From Prosapia bicincta (lineage: Eukaryota > Arthropoda > Insecta > Hemiptera > Cercopidae): a stretch of DNA of 64,000 bases. Under the pieces are notes generated by a model that saw nothing but the letters and a program-made list of their open reading frames with translations, did no database searches and was not told where the DNA came from. Shown here piece after piece: positions 21,993-57,560 of the stretch. Location: assembly GCA_036971475.1 (NCBI GenBank), contig JBAIZL010000002.1, forward strand, positions 330,293,645 to 330,357,644, in the 5' to 3' direction. Both the position numbers and the translations under genes were made by a program. Every line of letters starts with the position of its first letter. Position 1 is the first letter of the stretch.

Positions 21993-24900
21993 ATCTGAGG
22001 TGTTCTCTCTTGTAGCACGCTGTAATATTATCAGTCTATAAGCATATCCTAATCTTAGCACCTCATGACTTTCCTTACTACGTCAAACCATATCACGACG
22101 AACTATTCTTTACCACGAACCAGCTGGTAATCTGAGGTGTTCTGTCTTGTAGCACGCTGTAATATTATCAGTCTATAAGCATATCCTAATCTTAGCACCT
22201 CATGACTTTCCTTACCACGTCAAACCATATCACGACGAACTATTCTTTACCACGACAAAGCTGGTAATCTGAGGTGTTCTATCTTGTAGCACGCTGTAAT
22301 ATTATCAGTCTATAAGCATATAATAATCTTAGCACCTCATGACTTTCCTTACCACGTCAAACCATATCACGACTAACTATTCCTTACCATGACCCAGCTG
22401 GTAATCTGAGGTGTTCTATCTTGTAGCACGCTGTAATATTATCAGTCTATAAGCATATCCTAATCTTAGCACCTCATGACTTTCCGTACCACTTCTAACC
22501 ATATCACGACGAACCATTCCTTACCACGACCCAGCTGGTAATCTGAAGTGTTCTATCTTGTAGCACGCTGTAATATTATCAGTCTATAAGCATATCCTAA
22601 TCTTAGCACCTCATGACTTTCCTTACCACGTCAAACCATATCACGACGAACTATTCTTTACCACGACCCAGCTGGTAATCTGAGTTGTTCTATCTTATAG
22701 CACGCTGTAATATTATCAGTCTATAAGCATATCCTAATCTTAGCACCTCATGACTTTCCTTACCACGTCAAACCATATCACGACGAACTATTCTTTACCA
22801 CGACCCAGCTGGTAATCTGAGGTGTTCTATCTTGTAGCACGCTGTAATATTATCAGTCTATAAGCATATCCTAATCTTAGCACCTCCTGACTTTCCTTAC
22901 CACGTCAAACCATATCACGACGAACTATTCTTTACCACGACCCAGCTGGTAATCTGAGGTGTTCTATCTTGTAGCACGCTGTAATATTATCAGTCTATAA
23001 GCATATCCTAATCTTAGCACCTCCTGACTTTCCTTACCACGTCAAACCATATCACGACGAACTATTCTTTACCACGACCCAGCTGGTAATCTGAGGTGTT
23101 CTATCTTGTAGCACGCTGTAATATTATCAGTCTATAAGCATATCCTAATCTTAGCACCTCATGACTTTCCTTACCACGTCAAACCATATCACGACGAACT
23201 ATTCTTTACCACGACCCAGCTGGTAATCTGAGGTGTTCTATCTTATAGCACGCTGTAATATTATCAGTCTATAAGCATATCCTAATCTTAGCACCTCATG
23301 ACTTTCCTTACCACGTCAAACCATATCACGACGAACTATTCTTTACCACGACCCAGCTGGTAATCTGAGGTGTTCTATCTTGTAGCACGCTGTAATATTA
23401 TCAGTCTATAAGCATATCCTAATCTTAGCACCTCCTGACTTTCCTTACCACGTCAAACCATATCACGACGAACTATTCTTTACCACGACCCAGCAGGTAA
23501 TCTGAGGTGTTCTATCTTGTAGCACGCTGTAATATTATCAGTCTATAAGCATATCCTAATCTTAGCACCTCCTGACTTTCCTTACCACGTCAAACCATAT
23601 CACGACGAACTATTCTTTACCACGACCCAGCTGGTAATCTGAGGTGTTCTATCTTGTAGCACGCTGTAATATTATCAGTCTATAAGCATATCCTAATCTT
23701 AGCACCTCCTGACTTTCCTTACCACGTCAAACCATATCACGACGAACTATTCTTTACCACGACCCAGCTGGTAATCTGAGGTGTTCTATCTTGTAGCACG
23801 CTGTATAATTATCAGTCTATAAGCATATCCTAATCTTAGCACCTCCTGACTTTCCTTACCACGTCAAACCATATCACGACGAACTATTCTTTACCACGAC
23901 CCAGCTGGTAATCTGAGGTGTTCTATCTTGTAGCACGCTGTAATGTTATCAGTCTATAAGCATATCCTAATCTTAGCACCTCATGACTTTCCTTACCACG
24001 TCAAACCATATCACGACTAACTATTCCTTACCATGACCCAGCTGGTAATCTGAGGTGTTCTATCTTGTAGCACGCTGTAATATTATCAGTCTATAAGCAT
24101 ATCCTAATCTTAGCACCTCATGACTTTCCTTACCACTTCTAACCATATCACGACGAACCATTCCTTACCACGACCCAGCTGGTAATCTGAAGTGTTCTAT
24201 CTTGTAGCACGCTGTAATATTATCAGTCTATAAGCATATCCTAATCTTAGCACCTCATGACTTTCCTTACCACGTCAAACCATATCACGACGAACTATTC
24301 TTTACCACGACAAAGCTGGTAATCTGAGGTGTTCTATCTTGTAGCACGCTGTAATATTATCAGTCTATAAGCATATCCTAATCTTAGCACCTCCTGACTT
24401 TCCTTACCACGTCAAACCATATCACGACGAACTATTCTTTACCACGACCCAGCTGGTAATCTGAGGTGTTCTATCTTGTAGCACGCTGTAATATTATCAG
24501 TCTATAAGCATATCCTAATCTTAACACCTCATGACTTTCCTTACCACGTCAAACCATATCACGACGAACTATTCTTTACCACGACCCAGCTGGTAATCTG
24601 AGGTGTTCTATCTTGTAGCACGCTGTAATATTATCAGTCTATAAACATTTCCTAATCTTAGCACCTCATGACTTTCCTTACCACGTCAAACCATATCACG
24701 ACGAACTATTCTTTACCACGACCCAGCTGGTAATCTGAGGTGTTCTATCTTGTAGCACGCTGTAATATTATCAGTCTATAAGCATATCCTAATCTTCGCA
24801 CCTCATGACTTTCCTTACCACGTCAAACCATATCACGACGAACTATTCTTTACCACGACCCAGCTGGTAATCTGAGGTGTTCTATCTTGTAGCACGCTGT

Positions 24901-26229
24901 AATATTATCAGTCTATAAGCATATCCTAATCTTAGCACCTCATGACTTTCCTTACCACGTCAAACCATATCACGACGAACTATTCTTTACCACGACCCAG
25001 CTGGTAATCTGAGGTGTTCTATCTTGTAGCACGCTGTAATATTATCAGTCTATAAGCATATCCTAATCTTAGCACCTCATGACTTTCCTTACCACGTCAA
25101 ACCATATCACGACGAACTATTCTTTACCACGACCCAGCTGGTAATCTGAGGTGTTCTATCTTGTAGCACGCTGTAATATTATCAGTCTATAAGCATATCC
25201 TAATCTTAGCACCTCATGACTTTCCTTACCACGTCAAACCATATCACGACGAACTATTCTTTACCACGACAAAGCTGGTAATCTGAGGTGTTCTATCTTG
25301 TAGCACGCTGTAATATTATCAGTCTATAAGCATATCCTAATCTTAGCACCTCCTGACTTTCCTTACCACTTCAAACCATATCACGACGAACCAATCCTTA
25401 CCAAGACCCAGCTGGTAATCTGAGGTGTTCTATCTTGTAGCACGCTGTAATATTATCAGTCTATAAGCATATCCTAATCTTAGCACCTCATGACTTTCCT
25501 TACCACGTCAAACCATATCACGACGAACTATTCTTTACCACGACAAAGCTGGTAATCTGAGGTGTTCTATCTTGTAGCACGCTGTAATATTATCAGTCTA
25601 TAAGCATATCCTAATCTTAGCACCTCATGACTTTCCTTACCACGTCAAACCATATCACGACGAACTATTCTTTACCACGACCCGGCTGGTAATCTGAGGT
25701 GTTCTATCTTGTAGCACGCTGTAATATTATCAGTCTATATGCATATCCTCATCTTAGCACCTCATGACTTTCCTTACCACGTCAAACCATATCACGACTA
25801 ACTATTCCTTACCATGACCCAGCTGGTAATCTGAGGTGTTCTATCTTGTAGCACGCTGTAATATTATCAGTCTATAAGCATATCCTAATCTTAGCACCTC
25901 ATGACTTTCCTTACCACTTCTAACCATATCACGACGAACCATTCCTTACCACGACCCAGCTGGTAATCTGAGGTGTTCTATCTTGTAGCTCGCTGTAATA
26001 TTATCAGTCTATAAGCATATCCTAATCTTAGCACCTCATGACTTTCCTTACCACGTCAAACCATATCACGACGAACTATTCTTTACCACGACCCAGCTGG
26101 TAATCTGAGGTGTTCTATCTTGTAGCACGCTGTAATATTATCAGTCTATAAACATTTCCTAATCTTAGCACCTCATACTTTCCTCACCACTTCTAACCAC
26201 ATCACAACGAACCATTTCTTACCACGGCC
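21993..26229. repeat. 137-bp satellite, about 31 copies, derived from the RTE linker
   Basis: The period is exactly 137 bp: anchor ggtaatctgagg at 22126, 22263, 22400 and on to 26099 (29 periods, no net indel). Translated on the - strand, the unit resembles part of the element's own endonuclease-RT linker. The copy at the 26.2-kb edge gives GRGKKWF and VVRK; the copy at the 22.0-kb edge gives LQRATRENTSDN leading straight into RT. Internal copies carry stops and 137 is not a multiple of 3, so the array is non-coding. Variant monomers recur at spacings of 12 and 13 units, showing block duplication within the array. Confidence 0.9.
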
Positions 26230-27050
26230 TCTTATTTTCTCACCATCACATTATTCGCAGTTTCCTCAATGACTCGGCTAATTTTGGACCACATCTATTC
26301 TTGTTTCTGCTCTTTCAACATCCTTTTTGATTAACTCTTCTAACATTATTCTATCGCCCATCTCTAAATCCTACAAATATTTTTCATGGTTCCAGGGCCT
26401 TTTTTTTAATTGTTTATGTCGCAAGCATGTCAGTCGCTCTCTATATTTTATTTTCACCAGACAGTGGTTGGAGTCACATTTTGATCCTCTGGCCGTTCTA
26501 CCATCAGTCACTAATGGAGAATGGCGTTTTTATATGAGTACGTGAACAATTGGGGTTAATGGGCCATCTGGTGCTTTCCAAGTTTTGTGCCTATTTGGTG
26601 GGACAATGAGTATTTATATTTTTTGTATGGGAGCAAGTACTTTTCATTATCAGGTTGTTTGCCTCAGTAAAGGTCACATAAGTGGTTACCATTGTCATTC
26701 GTTATATTATGAAGTAAGTAGGCTCAGTAACAGTTTGTGTAAAATTATCCTTAACCACTTAGGTGTTTACATCACCAAGTATAATTTTTGAGTCACATTT
26801 GATACTACACAGAAGGGACCTTTCTAGTTTTTGTTACTGTCTCCTCATCACTCTCTTAATCCTCATCACTGTCTTCAGTTAGTAAATAGGCAGAGATCAA
26901 AGTTGTATTTCTAAATTTTCCTTTCAATCGCATCTTGCATATTCTGTCATTATTAGGTTGGAATAGCAGTAACCTACGGCATAGTATTTGTAAGCTTGAA
27001 TACCATTCCTCTTTGTCCAGCTTTTGCTGCTCCACTGTACAGTATAATAT
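26230..27050 (-). pseudogene. AP-endonuclease domain and linker start of the RTE-like element (broken)
   Basis: On the - strand, blocks resemble the RTE endonuclease: RICKMRLKGKFRNTTLISAY (about 26945-26885), a TEDSDED-like acidic stretch, KIILGDVNT (about 26795-26765, the usual GDFN box), a TRWPINPN block, then VTDGRTARGSKCDSNHCLV (about 26515-26460), where the catalytic SDH appears as SNH. MWSKISRVIEETANNVMVRK (26294-26235) begins the linker. The frame is interrupted repeatedly. Confidence 0.72.
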
Positions 27051-27052
27051 TA

Positions 27053-27057
27053 TATAG

Positions 27058-27112
<55 letters not shown>
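27053..27112. repeat. (TA)n microsatellite inside the RTE-like element
   Basis: About 27 TA units between the 5' region and the endonuclease blocks, probably a later expansion or insertion. Confidence 0.93.
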
Positions 27113-27113
<1 letters not shown>

Positions 27114-27556
27114 ATATTATAAGGCTGTTAAGCCACTTCAGCCAAGCTTCCAGCCTGTAACATTGTCCGAACATTTCAAGTTCAGCTAATATGGTTTTAC
27201 GACGTACGGTTGTTAGCCCTACGTTCGACCACTGACTGGTGGGCCAGGTCATTTTTTATCAGGGTTTATATCCCCTAACCTGTTTGCTTTCTCTGGACCA
27301 AATAGCACAACCCACCATTGTTTTTATTTTGGAGTTCACTCTCCTAGTCTTTAAGGTCCCCTCCTAAATCGTGAAAAACTGCTTAGGGCACTTACTCGCC
27401 GTGCCACAACATCGTCAACGGAATATGTGGTATTTAATATGTAGACCGTGCCAATGATTGAACGTCCACCCTTGTTGATGTTGCTTATTTGAAATCCATA
27501 TTCGCAGCTAACCTACATTTTTGTAGTTCACTCCACTATCCGCCCCCTGTGGCGGT
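27113..27556 (-). other. Probable 5' region of the RTE-like element
   Basis: A GC-richer stretch, continuous in composition with the endonuclease part. It ends at another (TA)n tract (27557-27606). A short frame starts with MTWPTSQWSN at 27252 on the - strand, but no recognised motif is present. Assignment is by position only. Confidence 0.35.
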
Positions 27557-27561
27557 ATATA

Positions 27562-27609
<48 letters not shown>

Positions 27610-27748
27610 GTCTGGAGACATTTAGTTCAGCAGAAATGTAGTCTTTAGGCTAACTGTTAGTGCCCAGATTTCTAAACGTTACTTCTATAGTAAATTATAT
27701 TAAAATGCTGTTTGTAAATTAGAATACAAATATGGGACATATACTATG

Positions 27749-27791
<43 letters not shown>
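27557..27791. repeat. Two (TA)n tracts with a short unique spacer
   Basis: TA runs at about 27557-27606 and 27752-27791 around about 145 bp of unassigned AT-rich DNA. Confidence 0.85.
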
Positions 27792-27795
<4 letters not shown>

Positions 27796-27799
27796 AAGA

Positions 27800-28045
27800 T
27801 CAAATAATATACACAAATACAGGAATATTTAATTTATTGAATAATAAACTCAAAGCTTTTCGTTGGTTTACATTACCAACATCCTCAGGAGTTACAATAC
27901 TAAGAATGATAAAAAAATTGTATCATTCTTTTTTTATCATTCTTAGTATTGTAACTCCTGAGGATGTTGCTAATGTAAAACAAACGAAAAGCTTTGAGTT
28001 TATTATTCAATAAATTAAATATTCCTGTATTTTTGTATATTAATT
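27800..28045. mobile_element. Inverted pair of Penelope-like tails (large hairpin)
   Basis: A left arm (about 27810-27918) and a right arm (about 27925-28035) are near-perfect inverted repeats of about 110 bp with a spacer of about 10 bp. Each arm holds cgaaaagctttg, a GTTGG/CCAAC-type stem (degraded in the right arm) and CTGAGGA, a hammerhead-like core with one change from CTGATGA. The pair lies between (TA)n tracts at 27752-27791 and 28084-28198. Confidence 0.65.
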
Positions 28046-28080
28046 TATGTTAAAAATATTCTAACAGGAAAACACATTTG

Positions 28081-28199
<119 letters not shown>

Positions 28200-28259
28200 C
28201 AAACCGAAACGTATGTTCCTAGCTAGTAATATTTAATAAAATCATCGTTAGATATTTGT

Positions 28260-28710
28260 AAATCCAGAGGCATGTTGTGTTGGGCATATCGTTAGTTGAA
28301 AAGACAGAGGGGATTTTGAAATGTATAGAAAGTTCTAAACCGGAAATGGGAACAATAGACAGGCTGACAATAGTAGATTTGAAAAGGGTAAATCCAGAGT
28401 CCGAGAGTAGCCTTTGTAGGCGGAATTTCCCAAACTAAATGCGTGCCGAGAACAATGTAATTCAAGACATGGCCAGTATTAGTAAAGACGATGGAAGGAG
28501 TGGTCGTGTTTTTTATGTCGAAGACGGTCGTGTTTTGGATGTGGAGGGGAGTTCAGTTATTCGGTCGAAGAAGGAGTTCGAGAAGAATGAGGACGACTGC
28601 GGTTTTGGGCAGTGGAAGAGGAGTCCAACCCTGGGAGCCAAAGTAGACAGGAGAGAATTGAAGTGGAACGTCGTTGATTACGAGATACAAATAGCTGTGG
28701 AGCTGTGAGG
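28260..28710 (+). other. Unidentified retroelement-like open frame interrupted by one stop
   Basis: A reading frame from about 28270 runs to TAA at 28436-28438 and reopens immediately in the same frame with ATG at 28439, continuing to TGA at 28706-28708. It is GC-richer than its surroundings. The second part (89 codons) is acidic and basic in blocks (SKKEFEKNEDDCGF, RRELKWNVVDYEI). No domain recognised. The position just before an LTR-like end suggests a retroelement fragment. Confidence 0.3.
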
Positions 28711-29115
28711 ATCACACAAGTTATTCAACGCAAATTTAAGTACAAGTTATTCATAACTGTTATTACATTTAAATTAGAAGGCCAACAAGTTTTAAAATGG
28801 GTATAATAAGTATAGTTATAGCATTGCAAGCGTTGTCACAACAACCTCGCGCATACAGATCATACATTTAACATATTTTGTGTCTAGCATAAGATTAGAT
28901 TTAAGACAACTGTTAATTTTTAAAGTGTACTCACGGTTTGTGTTATCGTTAAGGCTAGCTGGCAAAATTAAAAAGTTTCCTAAATGTAAATTAGTAGTAA
29001 ACGTTTAGTAAATTAAAGTAAAGTTAAGAATTCATTGCGTTTTTGTTGTAGTTAAGTTCAGATATTATTATTAAAATTTAATCTTTTTAGAATAAAGATT
29101 TGGCGCCGAACATAA
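28706..29115 (+). mobile_element. Possible solo LTR followed by primer-binding-site-like sequence
   Basis: AT-rich, with an aataaag box at about 29092 followed directly by tggcgccgaaca (about 29100), which resembles the start of a tRNA-Lys-type primer-binding site after a 5' LTR. A start at tgtgagg (28705) is possible. No second LTR was found, so this is tentative. Confidence 0.22.
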
Positions 29116-30148
29116 GTTAATTAAAAGGAATCTTTATTATTATTATTATTATTAACAAAATTAAATTGATATTTTTATAATTCTATTTCTTAACATAAAA
29201 GAAGCGAGGCATAGTTATAGCATCCAGAAGTGCGAGTGCGTTTTATGTTATAATATATATATATAATGTGAAATATGTAATAATTATAACCTATAATATG
29301 TAATAATACACCATATGTATATTTATGAATAAAATAATGTCTCACTTCTACAAATGACTAATTTGTTTATATTACTTGAAATTGAATAGTATAACCACAC
29401 CTCAGGAAGAATAGGAGCCAAATTAGGATTTCAAGATCAAAGGATGAACTGTAAGCTAGAGCAAGAGGATCAGGATTGTGTTATTTGGGGTTGTAATTAA
29501 AAATTTTTTTAAATATTGAAGGTAAAATGGGAACTAATAAGAAGCATTTTGTTTGTCATAATAGATCAGATAAAGAATGATCGACCTAAGAAATAAATTG
29601 ATGAATTTGTGGCTTATAAGATATGGAATAGAATACGGTCGAGGTAAAACAGCTCTACTTTGTCCATCCTTAACCTTCTTGAATGGTATAAAAGTTATCA
29701 TTAATAATATTATACTGTAATGTTTATAAATAGTGTTTACTATGGTAATAAAATAATAAGGGAATATATATCAATAAACTAATACAAAGAAGTTAGGATA
29801 ATTGAAGAAATAGAATAATATAACTACACTTATGCATACCTTTATACATAAATTATTTTAAAAATTGAAGTTTACACTTCTAGTAGAAAATTATAAAACA
29901 TAAAAAGTCATATTTTGGTGTTTATGGTTTTGTACGTGACCTTAAAAGGATCAACATTGACAAACAAAGATTGTGAAGTGACGCTACATTTAAATCGTTT
30001 TACTGCTATTTACATACATGAAAATATCTTTTTCTAAAACATGTCACAATTTATTTTAACGTGCTACAATTTTTTTTCATAAATTGTAAAGTAACTTCAA
30101 GCCGTCGAACTGAGGTGACATATCTTCAAGTTTACAGAGTTTTCTAAA

Positions 30149-53718
<23,570 letters not shown>

Positions 53719-53860
53719 TCAGCTATTCTTTTTGAGTAAAGGAAGTTTAAGCTATTATATTACGTTTTGCTCTTATTTTGCAAAATATAGACTATACGTT
53801 ATAATTAAAGCATTATTTTATAGCAACAAAATTAGCCAAAAAGTCTGTTATGCTTCCATA

Positions 53861-53866
53861 AATAAA
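53861..53866 (+). terminator. Polyadenylation signal of gene B
   Basis: AATAAA 143 nt after the stop. An ATTAAA at 53804-53809 is an alternative. Confidence 0.5.
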
Positions 53867-54599
53867 TGACTTACATGATAGCATTTTCGATAAGCATTTT
53901 GGTCCTTTAACCTAAGATACAGTTGGTCAACAATGGATCAATAACTGACTGTGACTGAAGTAGGTAACAAGTCTACTTCACGTAATCTGCTATAAACACG
54001 AGGACTATCAATTTGTTATATATCTTGTATAATCCTTTGTTATATCTTGCATAATCCTTAGTCTTACGTGTATATCCTTTTACATCCTTCAACAGGTTGC
54101 AATATGTAATTACCTACTTACTGTTCTTAGAGGAACATAGCCTAACACACTGTAGTCGTAAACATCAAAACACAGGTTGCCAGAAAGGTTTGAGCAATAC
54201 GAGTGCCAAAAAAAGTATCAAGTATACGTATGCAAGAAAAAGAGACGATTACAGAGTTTTCGTACCCAAGACGGGTTGTTTCTATATTATGTCACTTTTA
54301 TAAGTGGAGTTAATCGATTTAAACATTTATATATGTTTCAAATGGTAACCACAATTTATTTTTCGAATTTTGTTTATACATTTTAAATTCTAACCAGTTG
54401 GTAAACATAATACAATAAAACAAACGTAAATTAGACCCTAATTTATTCTGCTATTATATTTTATAGGTTGTTATTATTGGTTTCATGGCAAAATATAGTG
54501 AGGTTCAAATTTATTTTTAATACTCATGTTTAGAAAAACCTTTTAAGCAGTGTATAGTTAAATCTAATTCTTGTTTATATATTTAAATAAATAAATAAA

Positions 54600-54602
<3 letters not shown>

Positions 54603-54643
<41 letters not shown>

Positions 54644-54660
54644 TGTGTGTGTGTGTGTGT
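54603..54660. repeat. Compound (TA)n(GT)n microsatellite
   Basis: About 19 TA units, a gg, then about 8 GT units. Confidence 0.92.
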
Positions 54661-54850
54661 TGCAACAAACGCTCACCCTAAGAACTTATCTCCGACCATC
54701 TATCCTATTGTTGACATCTCCTCGCCGTACACCGCCGCCTCCGTTGCAAAGTAAAAATTTTGAACGAGCCGCTCTTCTCCAAAAACAAACCGCATCTAAA
54801 TGGCATAATGACCCTCGTTGCTAGGGGTGTGAAAGAAATGTGTTTAGTTA
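54661..54850. other. Unassigned GC-richer island beside a microsatellite
   Basis: Composition (ccgccgcctccg) unlike its surroundings. On the + strand a frame reads RAALLQKQTASKWHNDP, which looks protein-like, but no family was recognised. Confidence 0.3.
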
Positions 54851-55019
54851 AATAAATACACTATCTTGTTTGCAAGTCAGTCAAAAATAAATTTTATTTT
54901 TGGTTTATATTAATTTTAAAATTATCGCAGGTCACTGTCTGCTAATTTTATCAATATACATTTTAACATTTTTTTATAAATTTCCTAAAAATATTTAAAA
55001 CACAATTTCATACATCTAA

Positions 55020-55985
55020 TTTATCGTGTTATAATGAGTACGTTAAAAATATACTATAATGAACCACAATATAAACGTATTTTAATGACTACCATATAAA
55101 CGTATTTTAATGACTACGGTATGAACGTAATATAATGACTACGGTATGAACGTAATATAATGAGTACGTTATAAGTGTATTAAATGACTACAGTATAAAC
55201 TTATTTTAATGACTACATTATACACGTATTTTAATCACTACATTATACACGTATTTTAATGACTACATTATAAACGTATTTTAATGACTACGGTATGAAC
55301 GTAATATAATGAGTACGTTATAAAAGTATTAATCGACTAATGTATAAACCTATTTTAATGACTACATGATAAATGTAATTTAATGTCTACGGTATGAACG
55401 TATTATAATGAGTACGTTTTAAATGTATTACATGACTACAGTATAAACGTATTTTAATGACTACATTTTACACGTATTTTAATGACTACATTATAAATGT
55501 ATTTTAATGACTACGGTACGAACGTAATATAATGAGTACGTTATAAGTGTATTACATGACTACAGTATAAACTTATTTTAATGACTACATTATACACGTA
55601 TTTTAATGGCTACATTATAAATGTATTTTAATGACTACGGTAGGAACGTAATATAATGAGTACGTTATAAATGTATTACATGACTACAGTATAAACTTAT
55701 TTTAATGACTACATTATACACGTATTTTAATCACTACATTATAAACGTATTTTAATGACTACGGTATGAACGTAATATATTGAGTACGTTATAAATGTGT
55801 TAAAGGACTACAGTATAAACATATTTTAATGACTACATTATAAATGTATTTTAATGACCACGGTATGAACGTAATATAATGAGTACGTTATAAATGTATT
55901 AAATGACTAGAGTATAAACGTATTTTAATTACTACATTATACACGTATTTTAATGACTACATTATAAATGTATTTTAATGACTAC
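55020..55985. repeat. 25-bp tandem array with about 124-bp higher-order period
   Basis: The basic unit is about 25 bp (attttaatgactacattata plus aacgt). Every fifth unit is a variant containing aatgagtacgtt, at 55160, 55310, 55409, 55533, 55657, 55781 and 55880. Spacings are 150, 99, then three times 124, then 99, i.e. multiples of about 24.8 bp. Confidence 0.9.
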
Positions 55986-56399
55986 GCTTTGTCGTATTCC
56001 GCGTACACGATTCACCAGTGAACCACTAAAAATAGTGTTTGTTCTATTCTGTAGCAAAAGAAAATTAATGATTAAAATAATATTAGACAAACGTTAGGCT
56101 ATTAACTCAATATGTTTCTAGACGCAAATAAAAAGACATTATTTGAATATATGATTTTTGACTAAATAATTGTATTTTATTGAAATTGTAAATGAAAATA
56201 AAAATTAATATAAATAAAATATTACAATTACGAGGACCTTATTCTATACATCTAATCTTGAATTAAATAGGCAGAATAAACGCAATTCATATTTATGTCA
56301 AAATTAAAAACTCGGTAAAAGAAGGCAAACAATTAAATAAATAATAAATAAAAAATTGGTATTTTCCACGAATACAAGGTATAAACCATTACTATCCTA

Positions 56400-57175
56400 T
56401 GGTTAAGGGGTAGAGTGAAAGTTTAAGCTAAGAGAAGTGTTGGAGATGAGTTGGCCGGTACAAAAGTGGTTAAAGAGTTCAGGTTATTAGTAAGGTCCGT
56501 AGGAAACTGGACTCCCTGTAACTGTGGCTCCAGAAATGGAGAACGGCGGTCAATTCTGTAAAATCAAAAGCCATCTGCTTTCCCAGGAGGCAACGACAGG
56601 AAGCCAGAGCCATCACTTTTCACGGGAGCCCATGGCCTGGAGGTCTTCAGTCAAATACCTGGCCTCCACCCTTACCTCCACGCCTGTCCTTCTCTTCTCA
56701 AGCTTATCATAGCTAAATGCTAAGCTATACACTCCCCTCTGCCACAGAAGTACCATCCGCTCAATAACAAACACCAAATGTACTAAATGCTCTTCCGTCC
56801 CGTCCTTATCAATCAGCTACTCTCTGGTGGTCTCTTTGGTCCAACACAAGTCGGAAATCTCTTGAATCTCTCCAATTTTGTAGGCCTCCTCCTTCAGACT
56901 CATCCCCAAATCTTAATGGTTCCTATCAACTTAACGTTCTTCGATCTCCCACCCTTCTACCTCCATAACATCTCTGCAATACACACTTCCTCTCCCTGCC
57001 TTCTACCTCTCGCCTCCTAGGATTAGTTTAATATATTTAAGATTTTGTCATAGTATCTATGTAATAGTCAGCTTCATGTAATAGTTTTTTGGGTTGAATT
57101 CACATTCATTCACGACCACTCACCACATCCGTATCACTCATAAAATGTGTCCTTAAATACACCAAACTAAAATCA
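56400..57175. other. GC-richer segment adjoining the dispersed repeat, unassigned
   Basis: Pyrimidine-rich on the + strand, with two short frames (56524-56712, 56787-57020) lacking motifs. Continuous in composition with the dispersed repeat that follows, so it may belong to one larger element. Confidence 0.3.
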
Positions 57176-57179
57176 TCAC

Positions 57180-57560
57180 CGGTACCATTACTTTTAAACT
57201 ACTACTGTACTTGTTTCATTTATAGATTTGTAAACTAGTTAAAAGTTTACTTAAGACTTAAAATAGTAAATTCATTCTAGCTCTTAAGAGGTATTGCATA
57301 CACATTATTACACTACGTCGTGTCAGAACATCTGCACTAAACACATGTATTTTATGCGAAAAGAGAAAATGTCAATAACAAAAGGAGGAAGTCAGTCAGC
57401 TAGTTCATACGTCGAATAATAAACGCTGTCTCCCAAAACAAAAAATTCGTTTATCGTCCCTCCCATGGAAAACCCTTCCTCAAATAAAGCCCTTCACACC
57501 AAAGCCCTGTTCCTATATTCTAACCCGCACCCATTGTCAGTGTCAGACGCTCCAAAACCT
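57180..57560 (+). repeat. Dispersed repeat, copy 2
   Basis: Same family and orientation as 3300-3640: attcattctagc, aaaaggaggaagtcagtcag, aataaacgctgtc, then caaataaagccctt. Confidence 0.55.

Larger units (their letters stand above)
20765..27556 (-). mobile_element. RTE-like non-LTR retrotransposon carrying an internal satellite array
   Basis: Reading on the - strand (high to low coordinates), the order is: a GC-richer 5' region (27556-27113), a (TA)n intrusion (27112-27053), an AP-endonuclease domain (about 27050-26300), the start of the EN-RT linker (26294-26230), a 4.2-kb tandem array (26229-21993), then RT and C-terminal parts (21992-20770). The domain order and motifs fit RTE-type elements. 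Without the array the element would be about 2.5 kb, so it is probably incomplete. Many frameshifts and stops make it dead. Confidence 0.75.

Noticed and set aside
21993..26229. CRISPR array
   Set aside because: The 137-bp units follow each other directly with no unique spacers, in a eukaryotic context, and derive from retrotransposon sequence.
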